Source: Nakamurella deserti (GTDB taxonomy: Bacteria; Actinomycetota; Actinomycetes; Mycobacteriales; Nakamurellaceae). From it: 64,000 nt of DNA. The notes beneath the pieces were generated by a model that made no database searches, was not told where the DNA came from, and saw only the letters and a program-made list of their open reading frames with translations. Below, one piece after another: positions 9,158-19,789 of this stretch (position 1 is the stretch's first letter; the number at the start of each line of letters is the position of its first letter). Location: NCBI RefSeq assembly GCF_003260015.1, contig NZ_QCXS01000003.1:1086314-1150313 (forward strand). The letters are read 5' to 3'. Both the position numbers and the translations under genes were made by a program.

Positions 9158-10348
9158 TCAGGGCTTGAGCACGACCTTGATGCAGCCGTCCTGCTTCTTC
9201 TGGAACGTCTCGTACATCGACGGAGCCTCGGCCAACGGCACCGTGTGGGTGGTCAGGTCCAGCGTTCCCAGCGGGTCGGAGGAGTCGTTCACCAGGGGCA
9301 GGATGTCGTCCACCCAGCGGTGGACGTTGCACTGACCCATTCTCAGTTGGATCTGCTTGTCGAACATGTTCATCAGCGGCATCGGGTCGGCGGAGCCGCC
9401 GTAGACGCCGCTGAGCGACACCGTGCCGCCGCGGCGGACCGCGTCCAGCGACTGGTGCAGCGCGGTGAGGCGGTCCAGGCCGACCGTCTCGAAGACGGGG
9501 CGGGCGATGGGTCCGGGGAGCAACCCGGCCGCGGCCTGGGCCACCTTGGTGAGCTTGTTGCCGACCCCGCCGTGGGCCTCCATGCCGACCGCGTCGACCA
9601 CGGAGTCCGGGCCACGGCCCTTGGTCATCTGCCGCAGCGCATCGGGCACGTCGTCGACCGCCGAGGGGTCGAGGGTCTCCACGCCGTACTTCTCGACCAG
9701 CGCACGGCGCTCGGGGACGAGCTCGATGCCGATGACCCGGTAACCCAGGTGCTTGCCGATCCGGGCGGAGAACTGGCCGACCGGGCCGAGGCCGAACACG
9801 GCCAGCGTGCCGCCGTCGGGCACGTTCGCGTACTGCACGGCCTGCCAGGCGGTCGGGATGATGTCGGAGAGGAAGAGGAACTTCTCGTCCGGCCCCTCCT
9901 CGCTGACCTTGATGGGGCCGTAGTGGGCCTGCGGCACCCGCAGGTACTCGGCCTGCCCACCGGGGACGGCGCCGTAGAGCATGGTGTAGCCGAACAGCGC
10001 GGCACCCTTGTCGTGGTCGTGCACCTGCGTGGTCTCGCACTGCGACTGCAGTCCCTGGCTGCACATGAAGCAGCTGCCGCAGGAGATGTTGAAGGGGATG
10101 ACGACCCGGTCACCGGGCTTGATGTGGGTGACCTGCGAGCCGACCTCCTGCACGATGCCCATCGGCTCGTGCCCGAGGATGTCGCCCGGCGTCAGGAACG
10201 GCCCCATGATCTCGTAGAGATGCAGGTCGGAGCCGCAGATGGCGGTCGAGGTGACCTTGATGATCGCGTCGGTCGGATCCTGCAGTTTCGGGTCCGGGAC
10301 TTCTTCGACGCGCACGTCGCGCTTGCCGTGCCAGGTGAGTGCCTTCAT
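9158..10348 (-). CDS. Zinc-dependent alcohol dehydrogenase (formaldehyde dehydrogenase-like MDR)
   Basis: A 396-residue medium-chain dehydrogenase. The catalytic zinc site is seen in CGSDLH and GHEPMG, and the structural zinc cysteines in CGSCFMCSQGLQSQC. The Rossmann motif is FGLGPVGQ, followed by GIELVPERRALVEKYG. Length and the insert around LPGPIARP resemble the glutathione-independent formaldehyde dehydrogenase-like branch often annotated in actinomycetes; the substrate cannot be read from sequence. The ATG at 10348 follows an AAGGA ribosome site 7 bases upstream, and the protein starts with MKALTWHGK, the typical opening. It sits alone between its own terminator and ramB. Confidence 0.88.
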   Translation of the reverse strand: MKALTWHGKRDVRVEEVPDPKLQDPTDAIIKVTSTAICGSDLHLYEIMGPFLTPGDILGHEPMGIVQEVGSQVTHIKPGDRVVIPFNISCGSCFMCSQGLQSQCETTQVHDHDKGAALFGYTMLYGAVPGGQAEYLRVPQAHYGPIKVSEEGPDEKFLFLSDIIPTAWQAVQYANVPDGGTLAVFGLGPVGQFSARIGKHLGYRVIGIELVPERRALVEKYGVETLDPSAVDDVPDALRQMTKGRGPDSVVDAVGMEAHGGVGNKLTKVAQAAAGLLPGPIARPVFETVGLDRLTALHQSLDAVRRGGTVSLSGVYGGSADPMPLMNMFDKQIQLRMGQCNVHRWVDDILPLVNDSSDPLGTLDLTTHTVPLAEAPSMYETFQKKQDGCIKVVLKP

Positions 10349-10477
10349 TGCTGATCCTTCCGCGGTCGGCAGCGCAACGCCTCGCGGTGAAGTGTGCACG
10401 CCGACGGTCGCCGGTGTTTTCCAACGTGTGAAGCGATATGCCACGCCGGGCGCGCGGACAAACCCGCGACGCGCCAC

Positions 10478-11989
10478 TCACCCCCGCCCGCGCGCCTGCG
10501 CCTCCAGGAAGCCCAGCACGTCGGTGTCGTCCACGCCGGGGAAGACACCGGGCGGCATGGCCGCCAGCAGGTGTGAGTGCACCCGGGCACTCGGCCAGGC
10601 CTTGCCCTCCCAGCGGGACGCGAGGTCGGCGGGCGGCAGCTCGCAGCACGCCGGGTCGGGGCACTTCGATCGCGACCGTTCCAGCGTCTCGCGCCCCCGC
10701 ATCCACTTCACGTGGGCGTACGGCACCCCGACGCTCACCGAGAACAGACCGGCCGGGGTGCGGTCGACGACCGCGGTGCACCAGTACGTTCCGCGGCCGG
10801 TGTCGGTGTACTGCTGGTACGCCGCCGACAGGTCCGCCTGCTCGAACACCACCCGAGCGGTCCAGTACCGGCAGACCCGCTGCCCCTCGATCGCCCCGGT
10901 CGGGTCCTTCGGGAAGTGCACCCCGTCGTTCTCGTAGGCCTTGTAGATCAACCCCGACGAGGAGATCCGCATGAAGTGCACCGGCAGATCCAGGTGCCGG
11001 GTGGCCAGGTTGGTGAACCGGTGCGCCGCGGTCTCGTACGACACCGCGTAGGCGTCCCGCAGGTCCTCGATGGCGATGTCCTTGGCCGCCTTGGCCTTCC
11101 GCAGCAGCGACAACGCCCCCTTCTCCGGGATCAGCAGCGCCGCGGCGAAGTAGTTCACCTCGACCCGCTGCTCGAGGAAGTCGCCGTAGTCCCCCGGCAC
11201 CCGGTGCCCGAGCATCACGTGACCCAGCGCCTGCAGCGCCAGCGACCGCGAGTCGTGTTGTCCCGCATCGGGTTGCGGCAGGTAGATGGTGCGGTTGGCC
11301 AGATCGGTCACGGTCCGGGTCGACTGCGGCAGGTTCGAGGTGTGCACCAGCGAGAACCCCAGATGCGCCGCCATCCGGTCGACCACGGTGCGGGTGATGG
11401 GGCCCTCCCGGTAGCCGACCGCCTGCAACAGTCCGGCGGCCACCGTCTCGATGTCGCCGAAGTAGTTGTCCTGGTCGCGCATCCGCTGCCGCAGCTTCGC
11501 GTTCGCCCGGCGCGCGTGCTCCGGCGTCGCCGCCCGCTCGGCCTGGACCGACGCCAGCGCCCGGTGCAGCCCGACCAGCGCCTCCAGCGCCTCCGTGGGC
11601 AGCCGCGGACCCGGCCGCACCGCGGGTATCCGGAGCGCCTCGAAGGAGTCGGCCCGCTGGGCCTTCTCGAGTTCGATCTCCAGGGCGGCCCGCCGGCTCG
11701 GCGCCGCCACCGCCAGCAGATCACCCAGCCCCGTCTCCAACGCGCCGGCGATGGCGGACAGCACCGAGAGCTTCGCCTCGCGCTTGCCGTTCTCGATCAG
11801 CGACAACGCCGACGCCGAGATCCCGGCCGCCCCGGCCACCTCGTCCAACGTGCTGGCCCGCTGTTGCCGCAGGTGCCGGATCCGGCGTCCCACCGTGAGC
11901 AGATCCGGGCCGGCCGGCACCGCCGGCACCGCTCGTCCACCGCGTGATGCGGCGGTCTCGACGACCTCAGCAGCGACCGTATCCGTCAT
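10478..11989 (-). CDS. ramB: RamB-like XRE-family regulator with short-chain fatty acyl regulator domain
   Basis: A 503-residue transcription factor. The N-terminal helix-turn-helix (about residues 26-85, GRRIRHLRQQRASTLDEVAGAAG then SALSLIENGKR) is followed by an ImmA/IrrE-like region whose metal motif is degenerate (ALGHVMLGH, canonical HE lost). The C-terminus carries conserved cysteines (SKCPDPACCE). This architecture is that of RamB, which in corynebacteria and mycobacteria controls acetate and glyoxylate-shunt genes in response to acyl-CoA-type signals. It is divergent from aceA, the known target type. The ATG at 11989 was chosen; an in-frame ATG at 12037 would add 16 residues. Probably autoregulated through the shared 115-base intergenic region. 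Confidence 0.85.
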   Translation of the reverse strand: MTDTVAAEVVETAASRGGRAVPAVPAGPDLLTVGRRIRHLRQQRASTLDEVAGAAGISASALSLIENGKREAKLSVLSAIAGALETGLGDLLAVAAPSRRAALEIELEKAQRADSFEALRIPAVRPGPRLPTEALEALVGLHRALASVQAERAATPEHARRANAKLRQRMRDQDNYFGDIETVAAGLLQAVGYREGPITRTVVDRMAAHLGFSLVHTSNLPQSTRTVTDLANRTIYLPQPDAGQHDSRSLALQALGHVMLGHRVPGDYGDFLEQRVEVNYFAAALLIPEKGALSLLRKAKAAKDIAIEDLRDAYAVSYETAAHRFTNLATRHLDLPVHFMRISSSGLIYKAYENDGVHFPKDPTGAIEGQRVCRYWTARVVFEQADLSAAYQQYTDTGRGTYWCTAVVDRTPAGLFSVSVGVPYAHVKWMRGRETLERSRSKCPDPACCELPPADLASRWEGKAWPSARVHSHLLAAMPPGVFPGVDDTDVLGFLEAQARGRG

Positions 11990-12002
11990 TGCTGCACGAT
12001 AA

Positions 12003-12025
12003 CGCAAGAACGGCGATTCTTTACG
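12003..12025. promoter_or_regulatory. Inverted repeat between ramB and aceA, possible RamB operator
   Basis: CGCAAGAA (12003-12010) and TTCTTTACG (12017-12025) face each other across CGGCGA; AAGAA/TTCTT is perfect. It is the only AT-richer dyad in the ramB-aceA gap. Assignment to RamB is by position only. Confidence 0.4.
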
Positions 12026-12104
12026 AAGGGATGCCATTGTGAACCCCCGGTCTTGACGCGACGGTGATGGAGCACCCGTTCCCACGGCCCCGAAAGGACC
12101 GCTC

Positions 12105-13439
12105 ATGACCGCCACGCTGTCGTCGCCGATCACCGAGACCCGCTTCGCCGCAACGGCTCCCGCCGGCACCATCGCCGCCGACGCCGAGGCGCTCCGGGCG
12201 GAGTGGGCGGTAGACGCACGGTGGTCGGGCATCGAGCGCACCTACAGCGCCGAGGACGTCGTGCGCCTCCGCGGCACCGTCACCGAGGAGCACACGCTGG
12301 CCCGTCGCGGCGCCGAGCGCTTCTGGGACCAGCTGCAGCACAAGACCTTCACCCGGGCACTCGGTGCCCTGACCGGCAACCAGGCCGTGCAGATGGTCCG
12401 CGGCGGGCTCGACGCCATCTACCTGTCCGGCTGGCAGGTCGCCGCCGACGCCAACCTGTCCGGCCAGACCTACCCGGACCAGAGCCTGTACCCGGCGAAC
12501 TCGGTGCCGGCCGTCGTCCGCCGGATCAACAACGCGTTGCTGCGCGCCGACCAGATCGACCACTCCACCGGGAAGGCCGGGACCGATTACCTGGTGCCCA
12601 TCATCGCCGACGCCGAGGCCGGCTTCGGCGGGCCGCTCAACGCCTTCGAGCTGATGAAGTCGATGATCGCCGCGGGTGCGGCGGGCGTGCACTGGGAGGA
12701 CCAGCTCGCCTCGGAGAAGAAGTGCGGCCACCTCGGCGGCAAGGTCCTGGTCCCCACCAGCCAGCACGTCCGCACCCTCAACGCCGCCCGACTCGCCGCC
12801 GACATCGAGAACGTGCCGACCCTGGTCATCGCCCGTACCGACGCGCTCGCCGCCGACCTGCTCACCAGCGACGTCGACGAGACCGACGCCGCGTTCATCA
12901 CCGGTGAGCGGACCGCGGAGGGCTTCTTCCGGGTCCGCAACGGCATCGAGCCGGTGCTGGCCCGGGCGAAGCGGTACGCGCCCTACTCCGACCTCATCTG
13001 GGTCGAGACCGGCACCCCCGACCTGGGTCTCGCCCGGGAGTTCGCCACCGAGATGCGCCGCGAGTTCCCCGACCAGATGTTCGCCTACAACTGCTCGCCG
13101 TCGTTCAACTGGCGGGCGGCGTTGTCCGACGACGAGATCGCCACGTTCCAGGACGAACTCGGCGAGTTGGGCTACAAGTTCCAGTTCATCACCCTGGCCG
13201 GTTTCCACGCGCTCAACCACTCGATGTTCCACCTCGCGCAGGGTTACTCCCGGTCCGGGATGAGCGCCTACGTCGAGCTGCAGGAAGCCGAGTTCGCCGA
13301 CGAGAGCAACGGCTACACCGCGGTCAAGCACCAGGCCGAGGTCGGCACCGGTTACTTCGACAAGGTCGCCACCGCCCTGAATCCGAACTCCGGCACCCTC
13401 GCGATGAGCGGCTCCACCGAGGAGCAGCAGTTCCACTGA
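12105..13439 (+). CDS. aceA: Isocitrate lyase
   Basis: A 444-residue isocitrate lyase, first enzyme of the glyoxylate shunt, splitting isocitrate to glyoxylate and succinate. The catalytic signature KKCGHLGGK is intact, with the active-site cysteine at residue 207. Other family motifs are [22 protein letters not shown] and [11 protein letters not shown]. Length fits the class of about 430 residues found in actinomycetes and E. coli. The ATG at 12105 follows an AAAGGA ribosome site. Divergent from ramB and 59 bases upstream of aceB in the same direction, so probably cotranscribed with it. Confidence 0.97.
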   Translation: MTATLSSPITETRFAATAPAGTIAADAEALRAEWAVDARWSGIERTYSAEDVVRLRGTVTEEHTLARRGAERFWDQLQHKTFTRALGALTGNQAVQMVRGGLDAIYLSGWQVAADANLSGQTYPDQSLYPANSVPAVVRRINNALLRADQIDHSTGKAGTDYLVPIIADAEAGFGGPLNAFELMKSMIAAGAAGVHWEDQLASEKKCGHLGGKVLVPTSQHVRTLNAARLAADIENVPTLVIARTDALAADLLTSDVDETDAAFITGERTAEGFFRVRNGIEPVLARAKRYAPYSDLIWVETGTPDLGLAREFATEMRREFPDQMFAYNCSPSFNWRAALSDDEIATFQDELGELGYKFQFITLAGFHALNHSMFHLAQGYSRSGMSAYVELQEAEFADESNGYTAVKHQAEVGTGYFDKVATALNPNSGTLAMSGSTEEQQFH

Positions 13440-13498
13440 GCCGACCCGGCGCCCCCGACTCCCCTGTCACAGCGACACCGTCCAGAGACGAGACCCCC

Positions 13499-15184
<1,686 letters not shown>

Positions 15185-15201
15185 TCAGCGGGTCCGCGCC
15201 G

Positions 15202-15240
15202 CACCTCGCCCCGTCCGGGATTCCCGGGCGGGGCGTGGTG
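15202..15240 (+). terminator. Hairpin terminator after aceB
   Basis: CGCCCCG-T-CCGGG pairs with CCCGG-G-CGGGGCG across a 3-base loop (15207-15235, one G-T pair), and the stem extends by four more pairs after one mismatch. It starts 18 bases after the aceB stop. The rest of the 243-base gap to 15428 holds no recognisable gene. Confidence 0.75.
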
Positions 15241-15427
15241 CGGTGGCCGTCGCAGAGCCGGGTAGGGGGCGTCCTCACGTCGGTCTGCCACCCGGGCCGG
15301 TTCCACGCCAGCTCGGACCCTGGAGGCCTCTCCCGGATCTCCGGTGATGACCGCGCGGACGATCGGACCTGCCGGGTCTGCCGTTCCCGAGGCGTGCGCC
15401 GGTCGCCGCACCGCCGACGCGCTGTCC

Positions 15428-16855
15428 TCAGCCCTGGAGCTCCTCGGCGTCTCCGAGCCCCTCGGGCTTCACCCCGAGCCGCCGGTTGATCAGCAGCGTC
15501 ACCCCGAACAGCACCAGCCCGATCACCAGCACCCAGCCGGCCAGCACGTACTGCGTGGACGGCCGGCCCGACAGTGGCGTCACCAGGAACACGCAGGCGA
15601 CCACCCCGATGACCGGCAGCACCGTCGGCGCCCGGAAGTACTTCGTCGCCGAGGTGTCGCGCCGCAGCACCAGCACCGCCACGTTGACCACCGCGAACAC
15701 CGCGAGCAGCAGCAACGAGGTGGTCCCGCCGAGCACCGCCACCGCGTCCGACGACGCCAGCGAGACGTAGGTGATGAGCAGCACCGACAGTCCGGTGGTG
15801 AACAGGATCGCCACCCACGGCGTGCACCGGTCCTGGTGCACCCGGCCCAGCACGGGCGGCAGCACCCGGTGCCTGGCCATCCCGTAGATGAGTCGGCTGG
15901 CCATCAGCATGTTGATCAGCGCCGAGTTCGCCACCGCGAACATCGAGATGAACGGCAGGATGTCGCCGATCGGCAGCCCCGGCGCGCCGGCCCGCACCAC
16001 CTCCACCAGCGGGGTGTCGCTGTCGGCGAGCTGCCCGACCGGCACCAGCGCCACCGACACGATCGCCACCAGGACGTAGATGATGCCGGTGACGGTCAAC
16101 CCGGTGAGCATGACCTTGGGGAAGATCTTCACCGGGTCCTTCGTCTCCTCGGCCATGTTCACCGAGTCCTCGAAGCCCACCATCGCGAAGAACGCCAGCG
16201 ACGTCGCCGTGGTGACGGCCAGGAACGTGCCCTTGTCCTGCGCCGACTCGAACGCCACCACCCGGGAGAAGTCGGGGTCGCCGTCGACGAACGCCCACAG
16301 CCCGACCATGATCACCAGCAGCAGCCCGGACAGCTCGATGAGCGTCAGCACCACGTTCGCCTTGACGCTCTCCCCCACCCCGCGGAAGTTGACCAGCGCC
16401 ACCAGCGCCATGAAGCCGAGCGCGATGAACAGCACCCCGCTGTCGCCGAGGTCGAGCTCGAACCCCTCCACGAGGTTGGACGCGAACGCCCGGGACGCCG
16501 TCGACGCCGAGGTGATGCCGGACGACATCACCACGAACGCCACCAGGAACGTGAAGACGTGGATGCCGAACGCCTTGTGGGTGTACAGCGCCGCCCCGGC
16601 CGCCTGCGGGTACTTGGTGACTAGCTCCAGATAGCTGAACGCCGTCACCATGGCGACCGCGAAGGCGATGAGGAACGGCAACCAGGCCGCGCCGCCGACC
16701 TCGGAGGCGACGTCGCCGGTCAGGGCGTAGACCCCGGTGCCGAGGATGTCACCGACGATGAACAGCAGCAGGAGCTTGGGTCCCATCACCCGTTTCAGGG
16801 CGGGCTGCTCGCGGGGAGACCGGGTTGCGGACGTTTCGGTGTCGGACGCGGCCAT
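15428..16855 (-). CDS. APC-family amino acid permease
   Basis: A 475-residue integral membrane protein with about 12 hydrophobic helices. The start of TM1, GDILGTGVYALTG, and the helix-break GFEDSVNMAEETKDP in TM6 are characteristic of the amino acid-polyamine-organocation superfamily. The short charged N- and C-termini are cytoplasmic. The substrate cannot be inferred. The ATG at 16855 opens a hydrophilic leader ending in ALKRVMGPKLLL. Monocistronic, pointing away from DUF4383; no dedicated regulator is adjacent. Confidence 0.85.
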   Translation of the reverse strand: MAASDTETSATRSPREQPALKRVMGPKLLLLFIVGDILGTGVYALTGDVASEVGGAAWLPFLIAFAVAMVTAFSYLELVTKYPQAAGAALYTHKAFGIHVFTFLVAFVVMSSGITSASTASRAFASNLVEGFELDLGDSGVLFIALGFMALVALVNFRGVGESVKANVVLTLIELSGLLLVIMVGLWAFVDGDPDFSRVVAFESAQDKGTFLAVTTATSLAFFAMVGFEDSVNMAEETKDPVKIFPKVMLTGLTVTGIIYVLVAIVSVALVPVGQLADSDTPLVEVVRAGAPGLPIGDILPFISMFAVANSALINMLMASRLIYGMARHRVLPPVLGRVHQDRCTPWVAILFTTGLSVLLITYVSLASSDAVAVLGGTTSLLLLAVFAVVNVAVLVLRRDTSATKYFRAPTVLPVIGVVACVFLVTPLSGRPSTQYVLAGWVLVIGLVLFGVTLLINRRLGVKPEGLGDAEELQG

Positions 16856-16904
16856 CGGATCTCCCTGTGGGTGAACGACGCAGGGCGTCAGTGCACCACA
16901 CAGT

Positions 16905-16921
16905 CCCGCGTCACGCGCGGG
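16905..16921 (-). terminator. Short hairpin after the DUF4383 gene
   Basis: CCCGCG and CGCGGG pair across a 5-base loop just 6 bases beyond the stop of the minus-strand gene. The stem is short, so confidence is modest. Confidence 0.4.
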
Positions 16922-16927
16922 CGGACG

Positions 16928-17431
16928 TCAGTTGGGCGTCGGGTTGGCGTCGAAGGGCGGGTCGTTGAGCTCCGGGGTCCGGCCGGCCCGGCGCGGCCGG
17001 GTGATCACGGCGACGACGACCATGCCCAGACCCAGCACCGTGTTGAGTGCCCAGTCGGCTGCACCGATGCCCATGCCGTCGTTGCTCACCGTCGGATCGG
17101 CGAGCACCGAATACAGCCAGATCAGGAAGTAGAAGACGCCGCCGACACCCAGGTACACCGCGCTGCCGAACGCCGACCGCAGGCCCAGGACCACGCCGAG
17201 GACGCCGAAGACCAGGCGCACCAGGTTGTCCAGACCCGAGGTGCCGAAGACGCCGAACAACCGTCCGCCGTGTTCGGTGAAGTCGGCCCCGCCGGCGTCG
17301 GTGGTGATCCCGGGGATGAACCCCAGCACGCCGAGGACGAGGAACACGACTCCGAACACGAGCGCCGCCTGCTGGATGGGCAGCCGTCCGGGCTCGGAGT
17401 TGGGCACGGGACCGATGGACGGTCGGGGCAT
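16928..17431 (-). CDS. DUF4383 domain membrane protein
   Basis: A 167-residue protein with four hydrophobic helices. The pattern of a first helix ending in GFIPGITT, an extracytoplasmic stretch with FTEHGGRLFGVF, then NLVRLVFGVLGV and a final IGAADWALNTVLGLG is typical of the DUF4383 family, whose function is unknown. The ATG at 17431 was chosen because AGGAGG lies 5 bases upstream; the open frame extends further but that part is a basic, low-complexity leader. The upstream DoxX-like remnant runs in the same direction. Confidence 0.8.
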   Translation of the reverse strand: MPRPSIGPVPNSEPGRLPIQQAALVFGVVFLVLGVLGFIPGITTDAGGADFTEHGGRLFGVFGTSGLDNLVRLVFGVLGVVLGLRSAFGSAVYLGVGGVFYFLIWLYSVLADPTVSNDGMGIGAADWALNTVLGLGMVVVAVITRPRRAGRTPELNDPPFDANPTPN

Positions 17432-17529
17432 CAGGGCCTCCTGGGACAGCGCCGCGACCCGCGCGACAGAGCGGGCTGCCGACCGGTTGGACATCCGCAC
17501 TCTCACTGGTGCCCGACAGCCGGACGGTC

Positions 17530-17919
17530 AAACCCCGCCGGCCGGGCTGGACTCGGAAGGCGTAGGGCCCGAACCGCAGCACGGCGACGAGCAGCGACAG
17601 CAACCCGAGGACGGCGCCCGGCACGGCGGCGCCCGCCTCGTGCCGGCGGACGTGGGTCACCACCGCCCCGACCATCATCAGGACGCGTCCGGACGCCACG
17701 ATCGGCACCAGCACGGGGGGCGACGTCCGACGCCGCGGGCAGGATCAGTCCCAGCGCGCCGGGCACCTCGGCCGCCCCGATCGTCTGCACGGCGGCCGGC
17801 GTGAGTCCCCGGCCCAGCTCATACCCGAGCTCTGAAACTTCTGCCTCGGCTGGGACAGCTTCATAGCCCGCACCCAGGTACGCCGCGGCCGTCAACCCGG
17901 CGACGATCCACCACACCAC
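17530..17919 (-). pseudogene. DoxX-family membrane protein, frameshifted
   Basis: Two frames together encode one DoxX-like protein of about 125 residues. The first (17919 to about 17718) reads VVWWIVAGLTAAAYLGAGYEA, then AVQTIGAAEVPGALGLILPA. The second (about 17717 to 17530) reads VLVPIVASGRVLMMVGAVVTHVRR, ending VLRFGPYAF. The break falls in a run of six G (plus strand 17715-17720); one base fewer would join them. A start at the GTG at 17919 or 17916 is inferred from the family. The stop lies in a third frame, so a second lesion may exist near the end. Either a true pseudogene or a homopolymer sequencing error. It is divergent from a MarR gene, a common DoxX arrangement. Confidence 0.65.
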
Positions 17920-17949
17920 GTTCCGGACAGCTCCAGCCACTCGTCGATG

Positions 17950-17998
17950 AGTTGAACTTCCACGCCGACGGTCGCCGCTGAAAGTTGAACCGTCAAAC
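17950..17998. promoter_or_regulatory. Probable MarR operator pair between doxX-like gene and marR
   Basis: Two copies of AGTTGAAC (17950-17957 and 17983-17990). The second is part of a dyad, GTTGA-N5-TCAAC-like (TTGA-ACCG-TCAA, 17985-17996). This TTGA/TCAA style is usual for MarR operators, and the site lies between the divergent starts. Confidence 0.5.
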
Positions 17999-18018
17999 AA
18001 CTGGGTACGGTGGACGGC

Positions 18019-18483
18019 ATGGAGGAACCCCGCTGGCTGTCGGCCGCCGAGCTGTCGACCTGGATGTCGCTCGCCAAGCTGATGGTCGTCCTGCCGTCGA
18101 CGCTGGACAGCCGCCTGCAGCGCGAGTCCGGGCTCACCTACTTCGAGTACATGGTGCTGGCCGCGTTGTCGGACCGGCACGACCACCGCATGCGGATGAG
18201 TGACCTGGCGGCGTTCGCCAACGGCTCGGTCTCGCGGCTGTCCCACGTGGCGCGGCGACTCGAGGCGCAGGGACTGGTCCGCCGGGAGCCGTCGCCCGAC
18301 GACCGCCGATCCATCCTGATGGCGCTCACCGACGACGGGCGCGCCCGGATGGTCGCGGCCGCCCCGGACCACGTCGACGCGGTCCGCAGCCATGTGATGG
18401 ACCCGCTCACCCCCGAGCAGGTCGCCCAGCTCGGGGTCATCGCCGACCGCATCACCGCCACCATGGACCCCGACGCCTGCTGA
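18019..18483 (+). CDS. MarR-family transcriptional regulator
   Basis: A 154-residue winged-helix repressor. The DNA-binding part reads LTYFEYMVLAALSD, then MRMSDLAAFANGSVSRLSHVARRLEAQGLVRRE, followed by the wing with DDRRSILMALTDDGRARM, all typical of MarR. The ATG at 18019 was preferred to the GTG at 18010; both are close to the predicted operator. It is divergent from the DoxX-like remnant, which it probably represses together with itself, in response to an unknown oxidant or small molecule. Confidence 0.9.
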   Translation: MEEPRWLSAAELSTWMSLAKLMVVLPSTLDSRLQRESGLTYFEYMVLAALSDRHDHRMRMSDLAAFANGSVSRLSHVARRLEAQGLVRREPSPDDRRSILMALTDDGRARMVAAAPDHVDAVRSHVMDPLTPEQVAQLGVIADRITATMDPDAC

Positions 18484-18503
18484 GACCCCTCGGTCGCCCC
18501 GCC

Positions 18504-18541
18504 GCGCACCGCCGGGCCCCAGCGGGTCGGGTGCGGTGCGC
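18504..18541. terminator. Bidirectional hairpin between convergent marR and lacI-type gene
   Basis: GCGCACCGC (18504-18512) pairs perfectly with GCGGTGCGC (18533-18541). It lies in the 127-base gap between convergent genes. Confidence 0.5.
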
Positions 18542-18610
18542 ACCACCGGCCGACCGCCGTCCCCATCGGACCCGGTCCGCAGGGTCCGGAGCCGCCGGAG
18601 TCGCGAGCGG

Positions 18611-19660
18611 TCAGGAGGCCGGCGGCGCCGACGTTCCCCGCGCCACCAGCACCGGCTCCAGCAGCGTGCGGGTGGTCGGCAGGGTGGGGTCGTCGATCCG
18701 GGCGAGCAGCGCCCGGGCCGCGCCGATACCCACCGTCTCGCTGCGATCGTCCACCGACGTCAGGTCGAGGTAGCGCGACTGGGCGAGTGGCGAGTTGTCG
18801 TACCCGACGAGCGAGACGTCGGCCGGCACGGACAGACCGCGCTCACGCAACGCCGCCAGCGCGCCGAGAGCCATCGAGTCGTTGGCCGCGAACACCGCGG
18901 TGGTGTCGGGGAACCGGTCCCACAGCGCGGCGACCGCCCGGTAGCCGTCCTCCTCGGTGGTGCCACCCGCGGTGTTGGACAACCGGAGATCGACGCCGGC
19001 GGCGGCCACCGCCTCCTCGAACCCGGTCCGCCGACGGGCCGCCGGACCGCCGGCCCCGGACAGGTGGCCGATCCGCCGGTGCCCGAGCGAACGGAGGTGC
19101 GCGACCACCTGCCGGCCACCGGCCTCGTCGTCGGCCGTGACGAGGTCCGCCTGCGGCGGCATCACCTCGCGCCAGCCGGCCACCACCGTCGGCCCCCGCC
19201 AGGTCGCGAGCAGCGCGCTGTCGGGCTCGGCGGCCAGCACGAGGCCGTCGGCGCGGGCGGCCAGGTTGTCGAGGTCGGCGCGCGCCTGGGAGGCCGTGAG
19301 CTGCAGGTCGGAGACCGCGAGGTGGTACCCGCGCCCCGACAGCTCGCCCTGGATCGAGCGGACCAACCCGACGAAGGACGGGTTGCGGTAGTCGTCGATC
19401 AGGACCTCGACACTGTGGGTGCGACGACTGGCCAGCACCGTGGCCGCACGGCTCGGCCGGTAACCCAGCTCCGCGATGGCCGCGTGCACGGCAGCCCGTC
19501 GTGTCGCGCTGACCTGTGGTGAGTCGCGCAGCACCAGCGAGACCAGGGACTTGCTGACGCCAGCCGCCCGGGCCACGTCGTAGATCGTCGGCGGCGGCCG
19601 GTCGCCGACGCCGCCCGTCACCGTCCCGTCCACCCGCACTCCGATCGCTCGAGGTCCCAT
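18611..19660 (-). CDS. LacI-family transcriptional regulator
   Basis: A 349-residue repressor. The LacI helix-turn-helix and hinge are at about residues 25-75 (TIYDVARAAGVSKSLVSLVLRDSP, hinge YRPSRAATVLASRR). A periplasmic-binding-protein-like sensor domain follows, with GHRRIGHLSG and FAANDSMALGAL. The ATG at 19660 gives an unusually long 23-residue leader before the HTH; a later alternative start is possible. It is divergent from a Gfo/Idh/MocA gene, and the gap contains two perfect palindromes of LacI type next to that gene's promoter. It likely represses the sugar-oxidation operon and itself. The inducer is unknown. Confidence 0.92.
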   Translation of the reverse strand: MGPRAIGVRVDGTVTGGVGDRPPPTIYDVARAAGVSKSLVSLVLRDSPQVSATRRAAVHAAIAELGYRPSRAATVLASRRTHSVEVLIDDYRNPSFVGLVRSIQGELSGRGYHLAVSDLQLTASQARADLDNLAARADGLVLAAEPDSALLATWRGPTVVAGWREVMPPQADLVTADDEAGGRQVVAHLRSLGHRRIGHLSGAGGPAARRRTGFEEAVAAAGVDLRLSNTAGGTTEEDGYRAVAALWDRFPDTTAVFAANDSMALGALAALRERGLSVPADVSLVGYDNSPLAQSRYLDLTSVDDRSETVGIGAARALLARIDDPTLPTTRTLLEPVLVARGTSAPPAS

Positions 19661-19689
19661 CGTCACCCACAGAGACCGCCGGGACGTGG

Positions 19690-19718
19690 TTGACAGCCCC
19701 GGGCGCTCATCGTACCTT
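19690..19718 (+). promoter_or_regulatory. Sigma-70-type promoter of the Gfo/Idh/MocA operon
   Basis: TTGACA (19690-19695), 17-base spacer, TACCTT (19713-19718). The predicted transcription start falls inside the first palindrome of the adjacent operator. Confidence 0.7.
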
Positions 19719-19719
19719 G

Positions 19720-19746
19720 TTGGAGCGCTCCATTGGAGCGCTCCAA
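19720..19746. promoter_or_regulatory. Tandem LacI-type operators
   Basis: Two copies of TGGAGCGCTCCA (19721-19732 and 19735-19745 within TTGGAGCGCTCCAA, 19733-19746). The second is a perfect 14-mer palindrome; centres are about 13-14 bases apart. They begin one base behind the -10 box and end 43 bases before the MocA-type start codon, ideal for repression by the divergent LacI protein. Confidence 0.8.
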
Positions 19747-19789
19747 CAGCCCGCCCCATCGGGCGAAGACCCCCGTCAAAGGAGATGGA

